NCBI RefSeq assembly: GCF_000429325.1
Contig: NZ_AUBQ01000017.1
Coordinates: 62,001 to 126,000, forward strand
Reading direction: 5' to 3'
Length of the DNA stretch: 64,000 bases
DNA from: Fundidesulfovibrio putealis DSM 16056
GTDB taxonomy: Bacteria > Desulfobacterota > Desulfovibrionia > Desulfovibrionales > Desulfovibrionaceae
The translations under genes were made by a program, and so were the position numbers. Each line of letters begins with the position of its first letter. Position 1 is the first letter of the stretch. Under the pieces are notes generated by a model. That model was not told the origin of the DNA. It ran no database searches and saw nothing but the letters and a program-made list of their open reading frames with translations. This document shows, in pieces, positions 8,657 through 17,966 of the stretch.

Positions 8657-9517
8657 CTACTGGGCGGGCTGGCTCATACCCTTGCCGTACTTGGGATTCA
8701 GCGCCGCCTTGGACAGGAAGTAGTCCACGGTGAGCTTCTTGTTGCGGTAGATCTTGTCCCAATAGTAGTTGGGCGGGTCCTTCCAGACCAGCCGGTCCTT
8801 GACGCCGTCCTGGAAGACGGCCTCCACCGCCGGGTCGGGGCAGTTGGCCGTGCCGCCTTGCAGGGTGACCACGGCCACAAAGGTAAGCGACTTGAAGGTC
8901 TCGCGCAGGTCCTTGGAGAGCAGCCGCGACACGTAGCGGCTGTCCAACTCGGTGACGCTGGAGAGGTCGATGTCGCCCCGGAACTCTGCCTTGTCCGGCC
9001 CGAGCACTTTCCAGGAACGCGACGAGAAGAAGGCGTAGTTGTCGAGGGCCTGCCCCAGGGGCACGGAGGCGTTGAACTTGAGCTTGGCGTCCTTGAAGGG
9101 AGCGGCGTCGCCGGAATCTGCGGAGGGAGTTCCAGGCGATGCGGTTGACGCAGGGGACGGCGTGAACGTGGGGTTCAGGTCCTTGATGTCCAGCTTGCCA
9201 AGCGGCAGCGTGAACACCGGAGCCTGATCGTTGAAGATGAGCATCTGGCCCACGATCTCCACGGTCAGCTTGCGTTCCACGGCCTGGTCCAGCGCGGCGC
9301 GGGTGGCGGGCGGGAAGAACTCGCGGTCGCCGATGACGATAAGCTTGTTGTTGGCCAGGAACAGGCGGTAGACGCTGGCCTGTCCATCGGTGACCACGGC
9401 GACCTTGCCGCTGCGGGTGACCTGCATCTCCTTGATAAGCCGTGCCTGGGCCGACTCGTTCAGGGGACCGGCGAATAGAGCGATGGCCAGTGCTGCCAGC
9501 AGGATTAGACGTCTCAT
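8657..9517 (-). CDS. Exported protein of unknown function
   Basis: A 286-aa protein with a clear Sec signal peptide (about 1-25, 'LAALAIALFAG'). I do not recognise the family. The mature part has an N-terminal beta-rich stretch, a Thr/Ser/Pro linker near 118-136, and a C-terminal domain rich in aromatic residues ('NYYWDKIYRNKKLTVDYFL'). It lies 46 nt upstream of the TPR gene and 18 nt downstream of an SGNH lipoprotein, in the same direction as the MBOAT gene, so an envelope or extracellular role in that cluster is likely. No catalytic motif seen. Confidence 0.7.
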   Translation of the reverse strand: MRRLILLAALAIALFAGPLNESAQARLIKEMQVTRSGKVAVVTDGQASVYRLFLANNKLIVIGDREFFPPATRAALDQAVERKLTVEIVGQMLIFNDQAPVFTLPLGKLDIKDLNPTFTPSPASTASPGTPSADSGDAAPFKDAKLKFNASVPLGQALDNYAFFSSRSWKVLGPDKAEFRGDIDLSSVTELDSRYVSRLLSKDLRETFKSLTFVAVVTLQGGTANCPDPAVEAVFQDGVKDRLVWKDPPNYYWDKIYRNKKLTVDYFLSKAALNPKYGKGMSQPAQ

Positions 9518-9535
9518 ATGCGGGTTCCTCGTCGG

Positions 9536-10405
9536 TTAGAAGCCTGTGGCCGCCACGGGAGTGCCCCCGGGCGCGGACGCCTCCAGGTCGATTCGCGCCT
9601 CCAGGGCGGCCATGCACCGCTCAGCCAGGGCCTGGGCCCCGGCGGTGGTCAGGTGGACGCCGTCGCGGGCGCGCAAGGTGGCCCCTGCCTCAACGTCGGG
9701 CTTGGAAAAGGCGAAGCCGCCGCTGGAATCTGCGAACAGCGCCCAGGTGTCCACGAAGTGGCAGTCGCGCCCGGCGGCCATCACCTTGCGCACCAGCGCG
9801 TTGATGTGCCTGAGGTCGCGGCTCAAGTCCGGGTCGGCCATGACGGGCGCGCCCATCCAGAAAACCGTGGCCGTGGGATTGTGGGCGCGGATGATGTCCA
9901 CGATGCGCTGGACGCGCCCCATGTAGGTCCGGTTCCACTCCGGCGTGCCGTAGGCAATCTGGGAACCGTCCTGCATGCGCAGGTGTTTGTTGTCGTTTGT
10001 GCCGAGCATGACCACCACGGCGTCTGGCCGATAGCGCCGGGCCAGATCCTCCATATGGCGGTCCCAGTCGAAGAAATCGGGGCGGGCAAGCCCGGAGGAG
10101 ACCTTGCCAAGCTTGGCAAAGCCCAACTTGGGGCGCGAGGCCAGGTTCTTCTCGAGTTCCGAGGCCAGCCCGATGGACAGGGAATCCCCGGCCACGGCCA
10201 GGGTGTTTATCTGGCGGCGGGGCAGACGGTTGGAGAAAAGGTCCTTGGGACCAAGCTTGGGACGCTCCAGGGCGGCCAGGGCCTGGGATTTGCGGTTGGA
10301 CTTGGCGAAGGCCGAGTTCTCGCCTCCGTCCAGACCGGCGCACCCGCCCAGCAGCACCCAAACCAGAACCAGCGACAGCTTGCGGAAAAAGGATGAAAAA
10401 CGCAT
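9536..10405 (-). CDS. SGNH/GDSL-family hydrolase, predicted lipoprotein (DUF459-like)
   Basis: A 289-aa protein with a lipoprotein-type signal ending 'LLGGC' (Cys22). The SGNH blocks are visible: nucleophile Ser75 in 'GDSLSIG', 'GTND' at 135-138 and the Asp248-His251 pair in 'DGVHLT'. Such proteins act with MBOAT acyltransferases (as AlgJ/AlgX or PatB do) to move acetyl groups onto glycans, or remove them. I chose the internal ATG at 10405 because a GGAGG sits just upstream; the longer frame adds 7 unlikely residues. It is paralogous to the next upstream gene (10455-11525), with matching blocks around the active site. Confidence 0.85.
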   Translation of the reverse strand: MRFSSFFRKLSLVLVWVLLGGCAGLDGGENSAFAKSNRKSQALAALERPKLGPKDLFSNRLPRRQINTLAVAGDSLSIGLASELEKNLASRPKLGFAKLGKVSSGLARPDFFDWDRHMEDLARRYRPDAVVVMLGTNDNKHLRMQDGSQIAYGTPEWNRTYMGRVQRIVDIIRAHNPTATVFWMGAPVMADPDLSRDLRHINALVRKVMAAGRDCHFVDTWALFADSSGGFAFSKPDVEAGATLRARDGVHLTTAGAQALAERCMAALEARIDLEASAPGGTPVAATGF

Positions 10406-10454
10406 TGCGCCTCCGTGTGACCCCAAAAGGGGCCGCCGTCAAGGCCGGAAGAGC

Positions 10455-11525
10455 CTACTGGGGGCTGACCGGAGCCGCGTGCGCGGCCTGGGCCACCTGT
10501 TTCGCCCCCTTGGGACGAAGCTCGATGACCTCTTCCACGTCACGCAGGAACGCCTTGACGATGATGTCTCCGCCCGCCGTGGAGAAATGAACCTTGTCCC
10601 CCTCGCGCACCCGGACCCTGTGTCCAGCGGCGTCCTGGATGTGCTGGGCGTAGCTGCCCTGCGGCCCCGCGAGGAGCTCCCAGGTTGAGAGGAAACGGCC
10701 ATGGGAGGAACCCTGGCAGGCCGCGCGCACAATGGCGTTCAGGGCGCGGCTCTTGTCCGAGAGTTCCTGGTCGCCCATGACGGGCAGACCAATCCAATAC
10801 GACGTCACGCCGCGTTCGTCCATGATTGAAAGAAATTTTGCTAGCCTGGCTTCGTATGCGGCGCGGCGCTTGTCGGCTGCGGCCGCCGGTTCCGGGGCTT
10901 CCGGGTCCAGGCTCAGGTACTTGGCGTCGTTGGCCCCCATCATCACCACCACCAGTTTGGGGTCGTACTCGGCCATGAACTGACGCAGGGCCTGCTCCCA
11001 GTTGTAGTACTGGGGGTTCTGGAGCCCGCTTGCGATCTTGCCCTTGGGAATCATGGTCAGCCCGTCGAACTCCTTGAGGGCCTTCTCCAGGCTGACGGCC
11101 AGGGTGACGGCCAGGGAGTCGCCCACCACCAGCACGTTGCAGGGCGGGATCAGCTTGGGCTGGGCCTTGGCGGGCTGCTGCCCGGACGGGCCGGAGTCTG
11201 TCGGCGCATCGAGAGAGGCAGAGGCCAGGGACACTCCCGAGGGGGCCGGAGGCGCTGCGTCCACCAGGGCTGCCTCGTGGCAGCGGTAGGTTTTTTTGTA
11301 TGTGCCGCCGAACATGCCCGAGGTGGAGCAGTCCAGGGCCAGTCCCATGCCGGTGAGCCCCATGGCCGAATGCAGGGACTCGCCGACGTTCACCACTGCG
11401 GCCAGCCCCTCGGGCAGGCCGTCCGCGAACTTTCCGGCCAGCCAGGGCTCTATCCGGTCGAACTGCAGGAGCACCCCGATGGCCAGGGCTGCCGCGTATA
11501 TCGCTATGATGCGTCCGCCTTTCAT
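10455..11525 (-). CDS. SGNH/GDSL-family hydrolase, membrane-anchored (DUF459-like)
   Basis: A 356-aa protein with an N-terminal membrane helix (about 5-21), a low-complexity Ala/Ser/Pro linker (about 88-125) and a C-terminal SGNH domain: 'GDSL' with Ser137, 'GAND' at 197-200, and Asp310/His313 in 'GDKVHF'. It shares blocks with the downstream lipoprotein SGNH gene ('GKIASGLQNPQYYNWE' here, 'GKVSSGLARPDFFDWD' there), so the two arose by duplication. The ATG at 11525 is favoured over an upstream GTG, which lies on the Shine-Dalgarno. Likely the periplasmic partner of the MBOAT acyltransferase encoded just before it. Confidence 0.84.
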   Translation of the reverse strand: MKGGRIIAIYAAALAIGVLLQFDRIEPWLAGKFADGLPEGLAAVVNVGESLHSAMGLTGMGLALDCSTSGMFGGTYKKTYRCHEAALVDAAPPAPSGVSLASASLDAPTDSGPSGQQPAKAQPKLIPPCNVLVVGDSLAVTLAVSLEKALKEFDGLTMIPKGKIASGLQNPQYYNWEQALRQFMAEYDPKLVVVMMGANDAKYLSLDPEAPEPAAAADKRRAAYEARLAKFLSIMDERGVTSYWIGLPVMGDQELSDKSRALNAIVRAACQGSSHGRFLSTWELLAGPQGSYAQHIQDAAGHRVRVREGDKVHFSTAGGDIIVKAFLRDVEEVIELRPKGAKQVAQAAHAAPVSPQ

Positions 11526-11544
11526 GGAACCGAACACCTCTCGC

Positions 11545-12954
11545 CTAGAATGAAAAATAAATGAACGGCAGCACGCCGTCGGGTCCCATGCGAACGATCA
11601 AGGCCCCAAGCACTCCAAGGGCGGCGGCCATGGCCGGAGCCGGAAGGCGCGACAGCCCCGCCGGACAGGTGCGCAGCCAGTTCAGCCGGAATGTCTGGAA
11701 GCCGATCACTCCAAGGGTGATCGCCGTGAGGGTCACGGTAGGCCCGGTTCCTGCGGAATCAAAGCTGACGATGCGCGCCAGCACCTGGGAGGCGGTGGCG
11801 AAATCCGGAGCAGCGAAGAACACCCAGGCCAGGGTGACGAACCCGAAGGTGCAGGCCCAGAAGGCGGCGTCGCGAACGCGCGCCTGCCAGCCCGTGAGCG
11901 TGGCGCCCACGCGCCCGGCCAACGCGTGCGTGACCATGAGCCCCACCCCGTGCAGCGCGCCCCAGGCCAGGAAGGTCAGGCTCGCTCCGTGCCACAGCCC
12001 GCCAAGCCCCATGGTGAGGAGCAGGTTCAGGTTGCGCCGCACCGGCCCGCAACGGCTGCCGCCCAACGGGATGTACAGGTAGTCGCGCAGCCAGGTGGAC
12101 AGGCTTATGTGCCAGCCCTGCCAGAACTCGCGCAGGTTGCGCGCCTTGTAGGGCTGGTTGAAGTTGTCGGGCACGCGAAGCCCCATGAGCCCGGCCAGCC
12201 CCTGGGCCAGGTCGGAGTAGCCGGAGAAGTCGCAGTAGATCTGGGCGCTGTAGCCCATCACGCCCACCAGCGCACCGAGGCTTGAGAAGTCGTCCGGGGC
12301 GCTGAACAGCTGGCGGGTGACGTGCTCTGATATGTAGCTGGACAGGGCCACCTTCTTGAAGAGCCCCACGATGATCAGCCAGAAGGCCTGGTTGGCGTCG
12401 GTCCAGGACGGAGCGGCGGCGCGCAGCTGCGGGATGAAATCCCTGGCGCGCAGGATCGGCCCTGAGAGTACTGTGGGGAAGAAGGCCATGAACAGGAGCA
12501 CGTCCAGGGGAGAGCGCACGACTTCGCCCGGGCGGCGGTACACGTCCACCACGTAGCCGATGCCCTGGAAGGTGAAGAAGGAGATGCCCACGGGCAGGAC
12601 GATGGCCAGCTCCGGCAGCACTCCTGTAAGTTCCGCCGCAAGCCCGTAGTACTTGAAGAAGCACAGCTCCCCCAGCACCACGGCCAGATAAGCGGCCACA
12701 AGACTCTTGGCCTTCCGGGACGGCGGCTGTCCGCCCTCCTCGCGGGCCAGATGCGCCAAGCCAAGGGCCGTGCCCCAGGTGGCAAGGCTGACGCCCAGCA
12801 GCAGGAGCGCGAATCCGGCATGGAAGCCCGCATAAAAAATATACGACGCTGCCAGCAGAAGAGCACGGAACACTGTGGAATATGGACGAAGGGTCCAGGC
12901 CAGGGCCAGGACGATCAGGAAAAAGGCTGCGAATTCGAGGCTAAGAAGCTGCAT
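11545..12954 (-). CDS. MBOAT-family O-acyltransferase (AlgI/DltB-like)
   Basis: A polytopic 469-aa inner-membrane protein, with about 10-12 hydrophobic segments, that carries acyl groups across the membrane for O-acylation of an extracytoplasmic glycan. Diagnostic signatures are 'YCDFSGYSDLAQG' (240-252), 'NLREFWQGWHISLSTWLRD' (273-291) and 'GGLWHGASLTF' with the conserved His322. Length matches AlgI (about 470-520). It is the first gene of a same-strand run with two SGNH hydrolases, the usual partners. No glycan-synthesis genes are adjacent, so the acyl acceptor is unknown. Confidence 0.93.
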   Translation of the reverse strand: MQLLSLEFAAFFLIVLALAWTLRPYSTVFRALLLAASYIFYAGFHAGFALLLLGVSLATWGTALGLAHLAREEGGQPPSRKAKSLVAAYLAVVLGELCFFKYYGLAAELTGVLPELAIVLPVGISFFTFQGIGYVVDVYRRPGEVVRSPLDVLLFMAFFPTVLSGPILRARDFIPQLRAAAPSWTDANQAFWLIIVGLFKKVALSSYISEHVTRQLFSAPDDFSSLGALVGVMGYSAQIYCDFSGYSDLAQGLAGLMGLRVPDNFNQPYKARNLREFWQGWHISLSTWLRDYLYIPLGGSRCGPVRRNLNLLLTMGLGGLWHGASLTFLAWGALHGVGLMVTHALAGRVGATLTGWQARVRDAAFWACTFGFVTLAWVFFAAPDFATASQVLARIVSFDSAGTGPTVTLTAITLGVIGFQTFRLNWLRTCPAGLSRLPAPAMAAALGVLGALIVRMGPDGVLPFIYFSF

Positions 12955-13012
12955 GGCGGCGAGAGGCGAAAATCATGATGAAATCCTGCGATGGTTCCTG
13001 AAAACGATGGGC

Positions 13013-13039
13013 TTGACGCAGCCTCGCGTGTGTTACACT
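13013..13039 (+). promoter_or_regulatory. Possible sigma-70 type promoter
   Basis: TTGACG at 13013-13018 and TACACT at 13034-13039 with a 15-nt spacer, shorter than the preferred 17. It lies in the 258-bp gap between the divergent MBOAT gene and the small gene at 13213; nothing else notable is seen in that gap. Confidence 0.35.
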
Positions 13040-13212
13040 CTTTCAAACGCGCCAGACCTTGCAGGTGCGGAGCGCTACACCAAACATATCAACAAAATCA
13101 GACGGTTGAAACGGCAGCCCCCTGACACGGGGGCACCCTCTCGGCTTGTGGAGGCATTTTACGCCACACGACGAAAAAGGCAACCGCCAACCGACCGTCC
13201 GGAGCCGCTCAC

Positions 13213-13539
13213 ATGGAAGATCTTCTGCGGGAACTTATCGCCGTCAATAAAGAAATGCTCAATGAAATCAGGCAACTTCGTTACACCCTGGAACGTTCCG
13301 GGCAGGCCGCTCCACAGGGCGCAGGCGCGGTTATCGAGGCGGGAAGCCAGCTTAAGGGCTTCGGGCCTGTTTTCGGACAAACTGAAGAAATTCCCGAACC
13401 CGCCAGGACCGCTCCGCCCCGCTACACTCCCGAGGACCTGGAGGACATCCGGGGCTCGCTCATGGACGGATTGAAGAAGCGCAACAAGGACAAGAGCAAC
13501 GCCTTCACCGAGTTCGAGAAGCGCCACAAGGACTGGTAG
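13213..13539 (+). CDS. Small protein of unknown function
   Basis: A 108-aa charged, probably cytoplasmic protein. The N-terminus ('MEDLLRELIAVNKEMLNEIRQLRYTLE' in outline, residues 1-27) is predicted as a coiled coil; a Pro/Ala-rich linker follows, and the C-terminus is highly basic/acidic ('GLKKRNKDKSNAFTEFEKRHKDW' region). I do not recognise the family and see no catalytic motif. A GGAG at 13201 lies 8 nt before the ATG. Codon use looks like its neighbours, and the gene stands alone between two minus-strand genes. A possible weak terminator (inverted repeat 13548-13555/13592-13599, then TTTT) follows. Confidence 0.7.
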   Translation: MEDLLRELIAVNKEMLNEIRQLRYTLERSGQAAPQGAGAVIEAGSQLKGFGPVFGQTEEIPEPARTAPPRYTPEDLEDIRGSLMDGLKKRNKDKSNAFTEFEKRHKDW

Positions 13540-13666
13540 GCCGGGGCATCCGCCGTTCAAGAGCCCGTCGGAAACATGGCATCAGCACGTCCGGCGGATT
13601 TTCGACGACGCCGTCCGGGCTGCCATGATCCAGCAGCAACACAACAGTGGGAATGCTCTTTCTGGT

Positions 13667-14506
13667 CTAGTAGAAGGGCCGCTGCACCACGCCGCGCACC
13701 ATCTCCACCACGTCCGGGTCGGCTGCGAAGGGATTCTCCGCCATGGACGGGATCGCCACGGACTTGCGGGCGGCAAAGGGGGTGGTCAGCAGAAGCTCAT
13801 CCAGGGCGTGCGCCATGAGCACCTCCAGGGACAACACGTCGGCCACGTTGTAGGCCAGGAGCGTCTCCAGCACGTTCTCGCTGCGCGAGCGCTCGAACTC
13901 TCGCCACAGGAGCACCGCGCTCCAGCCGTCCACGCCGTCAAGCTCCCGCCGCGACAGCCCGAAGCGTTTCTCGCAGGCCTTGAGCCCCCCGGAAACGCCC
14001 AGCGACTTCAGCACGAAGCGCAGGTCCACGTGGGCCTTGGGACAGCGCATGCCAAGCACCCGCTCGATGATGGGGACGTCGAAGCACTTGCCGTTGAAGG
14101 TCACCAGCACCTTCACGCGGGCCAGGTCCTCTTCCAGGTCGGCCATGTTGCGGCCGTGCACGTAGGTGGTGACCCGCCCCTGATGGTACAGGGCCACGGC
14201 CGTGACCACGGGGTCGCGCTCGCCGTCGGTCTCGATGTCCAGGTAGCCCGCGTGGGGCAGGAAATGCGGAAAGAGCCGCCAGGAATTTGCGGTGCGCAGC
14301 CGCGCGGCGAACCAGTCGGCCTCGCCCGCCTCCAGGGCCTCGCGCGAGGCTTCAAGGCCCGGGCGCATGGAGGCGGCTTTGGCCGCGCTCACGGGCGGGC
14401 TGGCCGCGCAAAGGAAATCCTCCCACGTGTGGATGCCCGCATCCCACAGGGAGGATTCGCTTTTGGGACCGACGCCGGGCAGATGACAAAAGCAATGGCC
14501 TAGCAT
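13667..14506 (-). CDS. RNase H-like (YprB-type) predicted 3'-5' exonuclease
   Basis: A 279-aa cytoplasmic protein. The N-terminus resembles a helix-hairpin-helix segment ('LPGVGPKSESSLWDAGIHT'). The rest fits the ribonuclease-H-like exonuclease superfamily: 'LDIETDG' (Exo I, DxE), 'LVTFNGKCFDVPIIE' (Exo II, N-x3-FD) and 'LLAYNVADVLSLEVL' (Exo III, Y-N-x2-D). This is the pattern of YprB-like proteins (RNase_H_2), presumed to act on DNA or RNA ends; substrate unknown. It is 17 nt upstream of... the tatA gene end lies just beyond its start, so the two minus-strand genes may be co-transcribed, tatA first. Confidence 0.8.
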   Translation of the reverse strand: MLGHCFCHLPGVGPKSESSLWDAGIHTWEDFLCAASPPVSAAKAASMRPGLEASREALEAGEADWFAARLRTANSWRLFPHFLPHAGYLDIETDGERDPVVTAVALYHQGRVTTYVHGRNMADLEEDLARVKVLVTFNGKCFDVPIIERVLGMRCPKAHVDLRFVLKSLGVSGGLKACEKRFGLSRRELDGVDGWSAVLLWREFERSRSENVLETLLAYNVADVLSLEVLMAHALDELLLTTPFAARKSVAIPSMAENPFAADPDVVEMVRGVVQRPFY

Positions 14507-14522
14507 CGACCGAAAATTCCGG

Positions 14523-14741
14523 CTAGACTTTGGACTTTTCGGACTGGTTCACCGTGGCCGAAGCCTGGGTGGACTGGCTGTCGATCTTGTCCGGGGTGAT
14601 GTCCTTGTCGTTCATGGCGCCCTTGAACTCCTTGATGCTCTTGCCCAGGTCACGCCCAAGATTGCCCAGGCGGCCGGGTCCGAAGAGCAGAAGAACGATT
14701 GCCAGAACCACGACCCAATGCCAGATGGAAAAAGCGCCCAT
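14523..14741 (-). CDS. tatA: Sec-independent translocase protein TatA/E
   Basis: Small component of the twin-arginine translocation pore. The 72-aa protein has an N-terminal membrane helix ('[19 protein letters not shown]'), the Gly-Pro hinge, an amphipathic helix ('[17 protein letters not shown]') and a polar, Ser/Gln-rich tail, as TatA and TatE have; TatB would be longer. tatB and tatC are not adjacent, as is common in Desulfovibrio-type genomes. It reads toward the exonuclease gene on the same strand. Confidence 0.92.
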   Translation of the reverse strand: MGAFSIWHWVVVLAIVLLLFGPGRLGNLGRDLGKSIKEFKGAMNDKDITPDKIDSQSTQASATVNQSEKSKV

Positions 14742-14999
14742 AAGCCTCTCCTTGCGCGTGCGCGCCGAACGTTTTGCCGTGGCGGGAACCTAAGCGCGAC
14801 CCCACGGTTTGGCAACTTAAAAACCTGTCATAAAATCGGAAATCCGCGCGACTTGCACGCGCCGTCCCCCGTCCGGGACGTCCGGAGCCGCATTTGCCGC
14901 GCCTGAACGTCCACAGCGGCAAACTTCATCTGTACCCGGGAGATAAGCATCATTCTCCCGGGGCCAAGGCCCCAGGGACGACAAACCGTCCTCCCTGGT

Positions 15000-15644
15000 C
15001 TACTTCCTGGCCGCAATGTCCTTCAGGAAGGCCTCCACGTCCGGCAGGATGCGCCGTACGATCTCCCGGATGCCCTGCGCGGTGGGGTGCAGGCCGTCCG
15101 GCAGGTTGAGCGCGGGGTCCCCGGCCACGCCCTCAAGGAAGAACGGATAGAGCCGCAGGCCGTGTTTGGCGGCCAGCCTGGGGTAGATGGCCGCAAACTC
15201 CTCGCCGTAGCGTTTGCCCATACCCATGACCGCCCGCATGCCCGTCAGCATCACCGGGATGCCCTCCGCGCGCAGCATGCTTATGATGCGGTCCAGGTTG
15301 GCTTCGGCCAGGGCGGGGTCGAAGCCGCGCAGGGCGTCGTTGGCCCCGAGCTCCAGGATCACGCCGTCGGGCCTGGCCCGGATCACCGCGCTCACGCGAG
15401 ACACGCCCCCGGCGGTGGTGTCGCCGGAGATGCCGAAATTTATCATCTCGACAGAGTGGCCGCGCGCGGCCAGTTCGTGCTGGAGGACGGCAGGGAAAGC
15501 CTCATTCGGCCTCAGGCCGTATCCGGCGGTGAGGCTGTCGCCCAGGGCCGCGATGCGCAAAGGCCCAGGTCCGGCGTGAACGGTCATGGAAACTCCAGAG
15601 AATACAAGGACAAGGAACACAATACCGGCCAGTTTTCGAAGCAC
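15000..15644 (-). CDS. tesA: TesA-type multifunctional GDSL esterase/thioesterase
   Basis: Periplasmic or extracellular SGNH esterase of the TesA/arylesterase family, hydrolysing acyl-thioesters, lysophospholipids and aryl esters. The 214-aa product has a signal peptide (about 1-24, 'VFLVLVFSGVSMTVHAG'), 'ALGDSLTAGYG' with the nucleophile Ser, 'ELGANDALRG' and the C-terminal Asp-His pair in 'LPDGLHPTAQG'. I chose the GTG at 15644, preceded by GGGGA, because it gives a proper signal peptide and usual TesA length; longer starts run into the divergent ABC gene. The divergent tesA-ybbA pair is conserved from Proteobacteria such as E. coli. Confidence 0.9.
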   Translation of the reverse strand: MLRKLAGIVFLVLVFSGVSMTVHAGPGPLRIAALGDSLTAGYGLRPNEAFPAVLQHELAARGHSVEMINFGISGDTTAGGVSRVSAVIRARPDGVILELGANDALRGFDPALAEANLDRIISMLRAEGIPVMLTGMRAVMGMGKRYGEEFAAIYPRLAAKHGLRLYPFFLEGVAGDPALNLPDGLHPTAQGIREIVRRILPDVEAFLKDIAARK

Positions 15645-15681
15645 GTTGCCATCCCCGCTTTTCTCGTGCCATGATGAGCGC

Positions 15682-16355
<674 letters not shown>

Positions 16356-16359
<4 letters not shown>

Positions 16360-16925
16360 CGCGCGGCGGCGATTCGGACGAGCCCGGCAGATCCGGAAAA
16401 TCTGGCGATTCGGGCGAATTGGGTGGCGAACGCATCGAATTCGCCACGCACTCGTCGCGCTGCGCCCTGCCTCGCGCCATATGGCGCATCCTGCTCCTGG
16501 TCATGGTGGTGCTGGGCACGGTCTGGGCCTATTCCTGGCACTTCGAGAACCTGGCCCATCGCCTGAAGTCTCAGGACGCCATCTTTGACGAGACCGGGCA
16601 GCTGCCGCCCGAGCGCCTGGCCCTGCTGCGCGACGCGGGCCAGGCCATGCGCGAGGCCTACGGCATCACGCTGCGGGTGCAGGTGCGCACGGGGCCGGTG
16701 CAGCCTCCCGAGCCAGACTCCAAGACGCTGTTCATCGGCCTGGACACCGCCTCCGGAAAAGCAGTCGTGCAGCTTCCGCCGCTTCTGGCCCGGGCGCTGC
16801 CCGCCGGGCTTGCCCAAAGCCTGGCAAACGACTACTTCCAGCCCTACTTCGCCGCAGGCGCATGGCCCGAAGGGCTGTACGCCTGCGTGCTCACCATTCT
16901 GGAGGCTTTGCGTGACCCCACCTGA
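16356..16925 (+). CDS. TPM-domain-like membrane protein
   Basis: A 189-aa protein with a Gly/Ser/Asp-rich N-terminal tail, one membrane helix (about 46-63, 'ILLLVMVVLGTVWAYSW') and a C-terminal extracytoplasmic domain. The pattern 'DETGQLPPERLALLRDAG' followed by a hydrophobic strand and 'KTLFIGLDTASGKAVVQL' resembles the TPM fold (TLP18.3/Psb32/MOLO-1), found in YgcG-like proteins implicated in membrane-protein quality control. The TTG start at 16356 overlaps the ybbA-type stop and has GGAGGAG 5 nt upstream. Function unknown; TPM assignment is inferred from sequence pattern only. Confidence 0.6.
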
Positions 16926-17418
16926 TTCAACCGCCGCTCCCAATTGCGCGGGACTTCGCAGCGTGCTGATCCATACCGACGGCGCCTGCCTTGGCAACCC
17001 CGGCCCCGGCGGCTACGGCGCCGTGCTGGCCTGCGACGGCCACAACATGGAGCTTTCCGGCGGATACAAGCTGACCACCAACAACCGTATGGAGATCCTG
17101 GCCGTGATCGCCGCGCTGGAATCCCTGACCGAGACTTGCGACGCGCAGGTGGTTACGGATTCCATGTACGTGCGCGACGCCATCGAGAAGGGCTGGCTCT
17201 CCAAGTGGAAACGCAACGGCTGGAAGACCGCCGCCAAGACCGACGTGAAGAACCGCGACCTGTGGGTGCGGCTGGACGGTCTACTGGCCAAACACAAAGT
17301 GAAGTTCAGCTGGGTGCGCGGCCACACCGGACATCCCGAGAACGAGCGCTGCGACGAACTGGCCCGCCGCGCCGCCCAGGGGCGCGAGCTGGCACCCGAC
17401 ACGGGCTACAAGCCCTAG
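16912..17418 (+). CDS. rnhA: Ribonuclease HI
   Basis: Degrades the RNA strand of RNA-DNA hybrids in the cytoplasm. The 168-aa protein carries the DEDD active site: Asp23 ('HTDGAC'), Glu61 ('RMEIL'), Asp83 ('VTDSMY') and Asp148 ('ERCDELA'), plus the basic protrusion 'GWLSKWKRNGWKT'. The GTG at 16912, with GGAGG 6 nt upstream, overlaps the previous gene by 14 nt; this gives 168 aa against 155 for E. coli, the difference being a short N-terminal tail. A strong terminator lies about 120 nt downstream. Confidence 0.95.
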   Translation: MTPPDSTAAPNCAGLRSVLIHTDGACLGNPGPGGYGAVLACDGHNMELSGGYKLTTNNRMEILAVIAALESLTETCDAQVVTDSMYVRDAIEKGWLSKWKRNGWKTAAKTDVKNRDLWVRLDGLLAKHKVKFSWVRGHTGHPENERCDELARRAAQGRELAPDTGYKP

Positions 17419-17480
17419 ACGTCTCCTGGCCTGTTCCCTTGAGACAGCGCCGAAGTTGCCTGCCTGCCTCGACCCGGACC

Positions 17481-17500
17481 GGCCCGGCCCGGCCCGGCCC
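17481..17500. repeat. Four tandem GGCCC pentamers
   Basis: Perfect tandem run of the 5-mer GGCCC (four copies), flanked by similar 'CCGGACC' sequence, in the spacer after rnhA. Probably simple-sequence expansion; no function is apparent. Confidence 0.6.
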
Positions 17501-17540
17501 GGACATGATCCGGCCACGATCCAGGAATTGAAACAAAGAA

Positions 17541-17570
17541 GGGGGATGCCCGAGGGCATCCCCCTTTGCT
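17541..17570 (+). terminator. Intrinsic terminator after rnhA
   Basis: Perfect 10-bp stem (17541-17550 with 17555-17564), 4-nt loop, then TTT and T-rich sequence. It lies 120 nt beyond the rnhA stop. Confidence 0.75.
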
Positions 17571-17592
17571 GTTGCTCCTGCCCCATGCGGGT

Positions 17593-17624
17593 GCGTCCGG
17601 GAAGCTTGAGAGGGCGCCGGACGC
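17593..17624. repeat. Imperfect hairpin repeat 'GCGTCCG...CGGACGC', copy 1
   Basis: A 32-nt unit with 7-bp complementary ends around a G/A-rich middle ('GGAAGCTTGAGAGGGCG'). A closely similar unit in the same orientation is at 20007-20039, each lying beyond the 3' end of one of the paired MSISGI genes. The rest of the 17419-17966 spacer holds the terminator and GGCCC run; otherwise I see nothing in it. Confidence 0.6.
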
Positions 17625-17966
17625 CAGGAGCGCGACCTCCGGGCCTTGACCCGGAGGGACAGCACAGGCTGGACCTTCCGGTCCGATCTCATGGCGCGCC
17701 TGCAAAGGCAGCCGCTTGCCGGGATGCTTGCCAGAGCGCTTGCCTGATGTGCTCCGGCGCGGCAACGCGCATCGACTCCGGCACCGGCTTTGCGCTGACT
17801 CAGCGCTGACGGCCTCACGTCGCATGCCGGAGCCGCCTGGCGAGGCCTATCCGCGCCCGAATCGCGCCCCGGCGTCTCCCAACTCCCGGGCCGGGACGCG
17901 ATTCGAGTCTGGAAGGCGCATCCGGGAAAGGCTCAGCCGATCCGGAAAGCTCCTTGAAGAGTCAGC

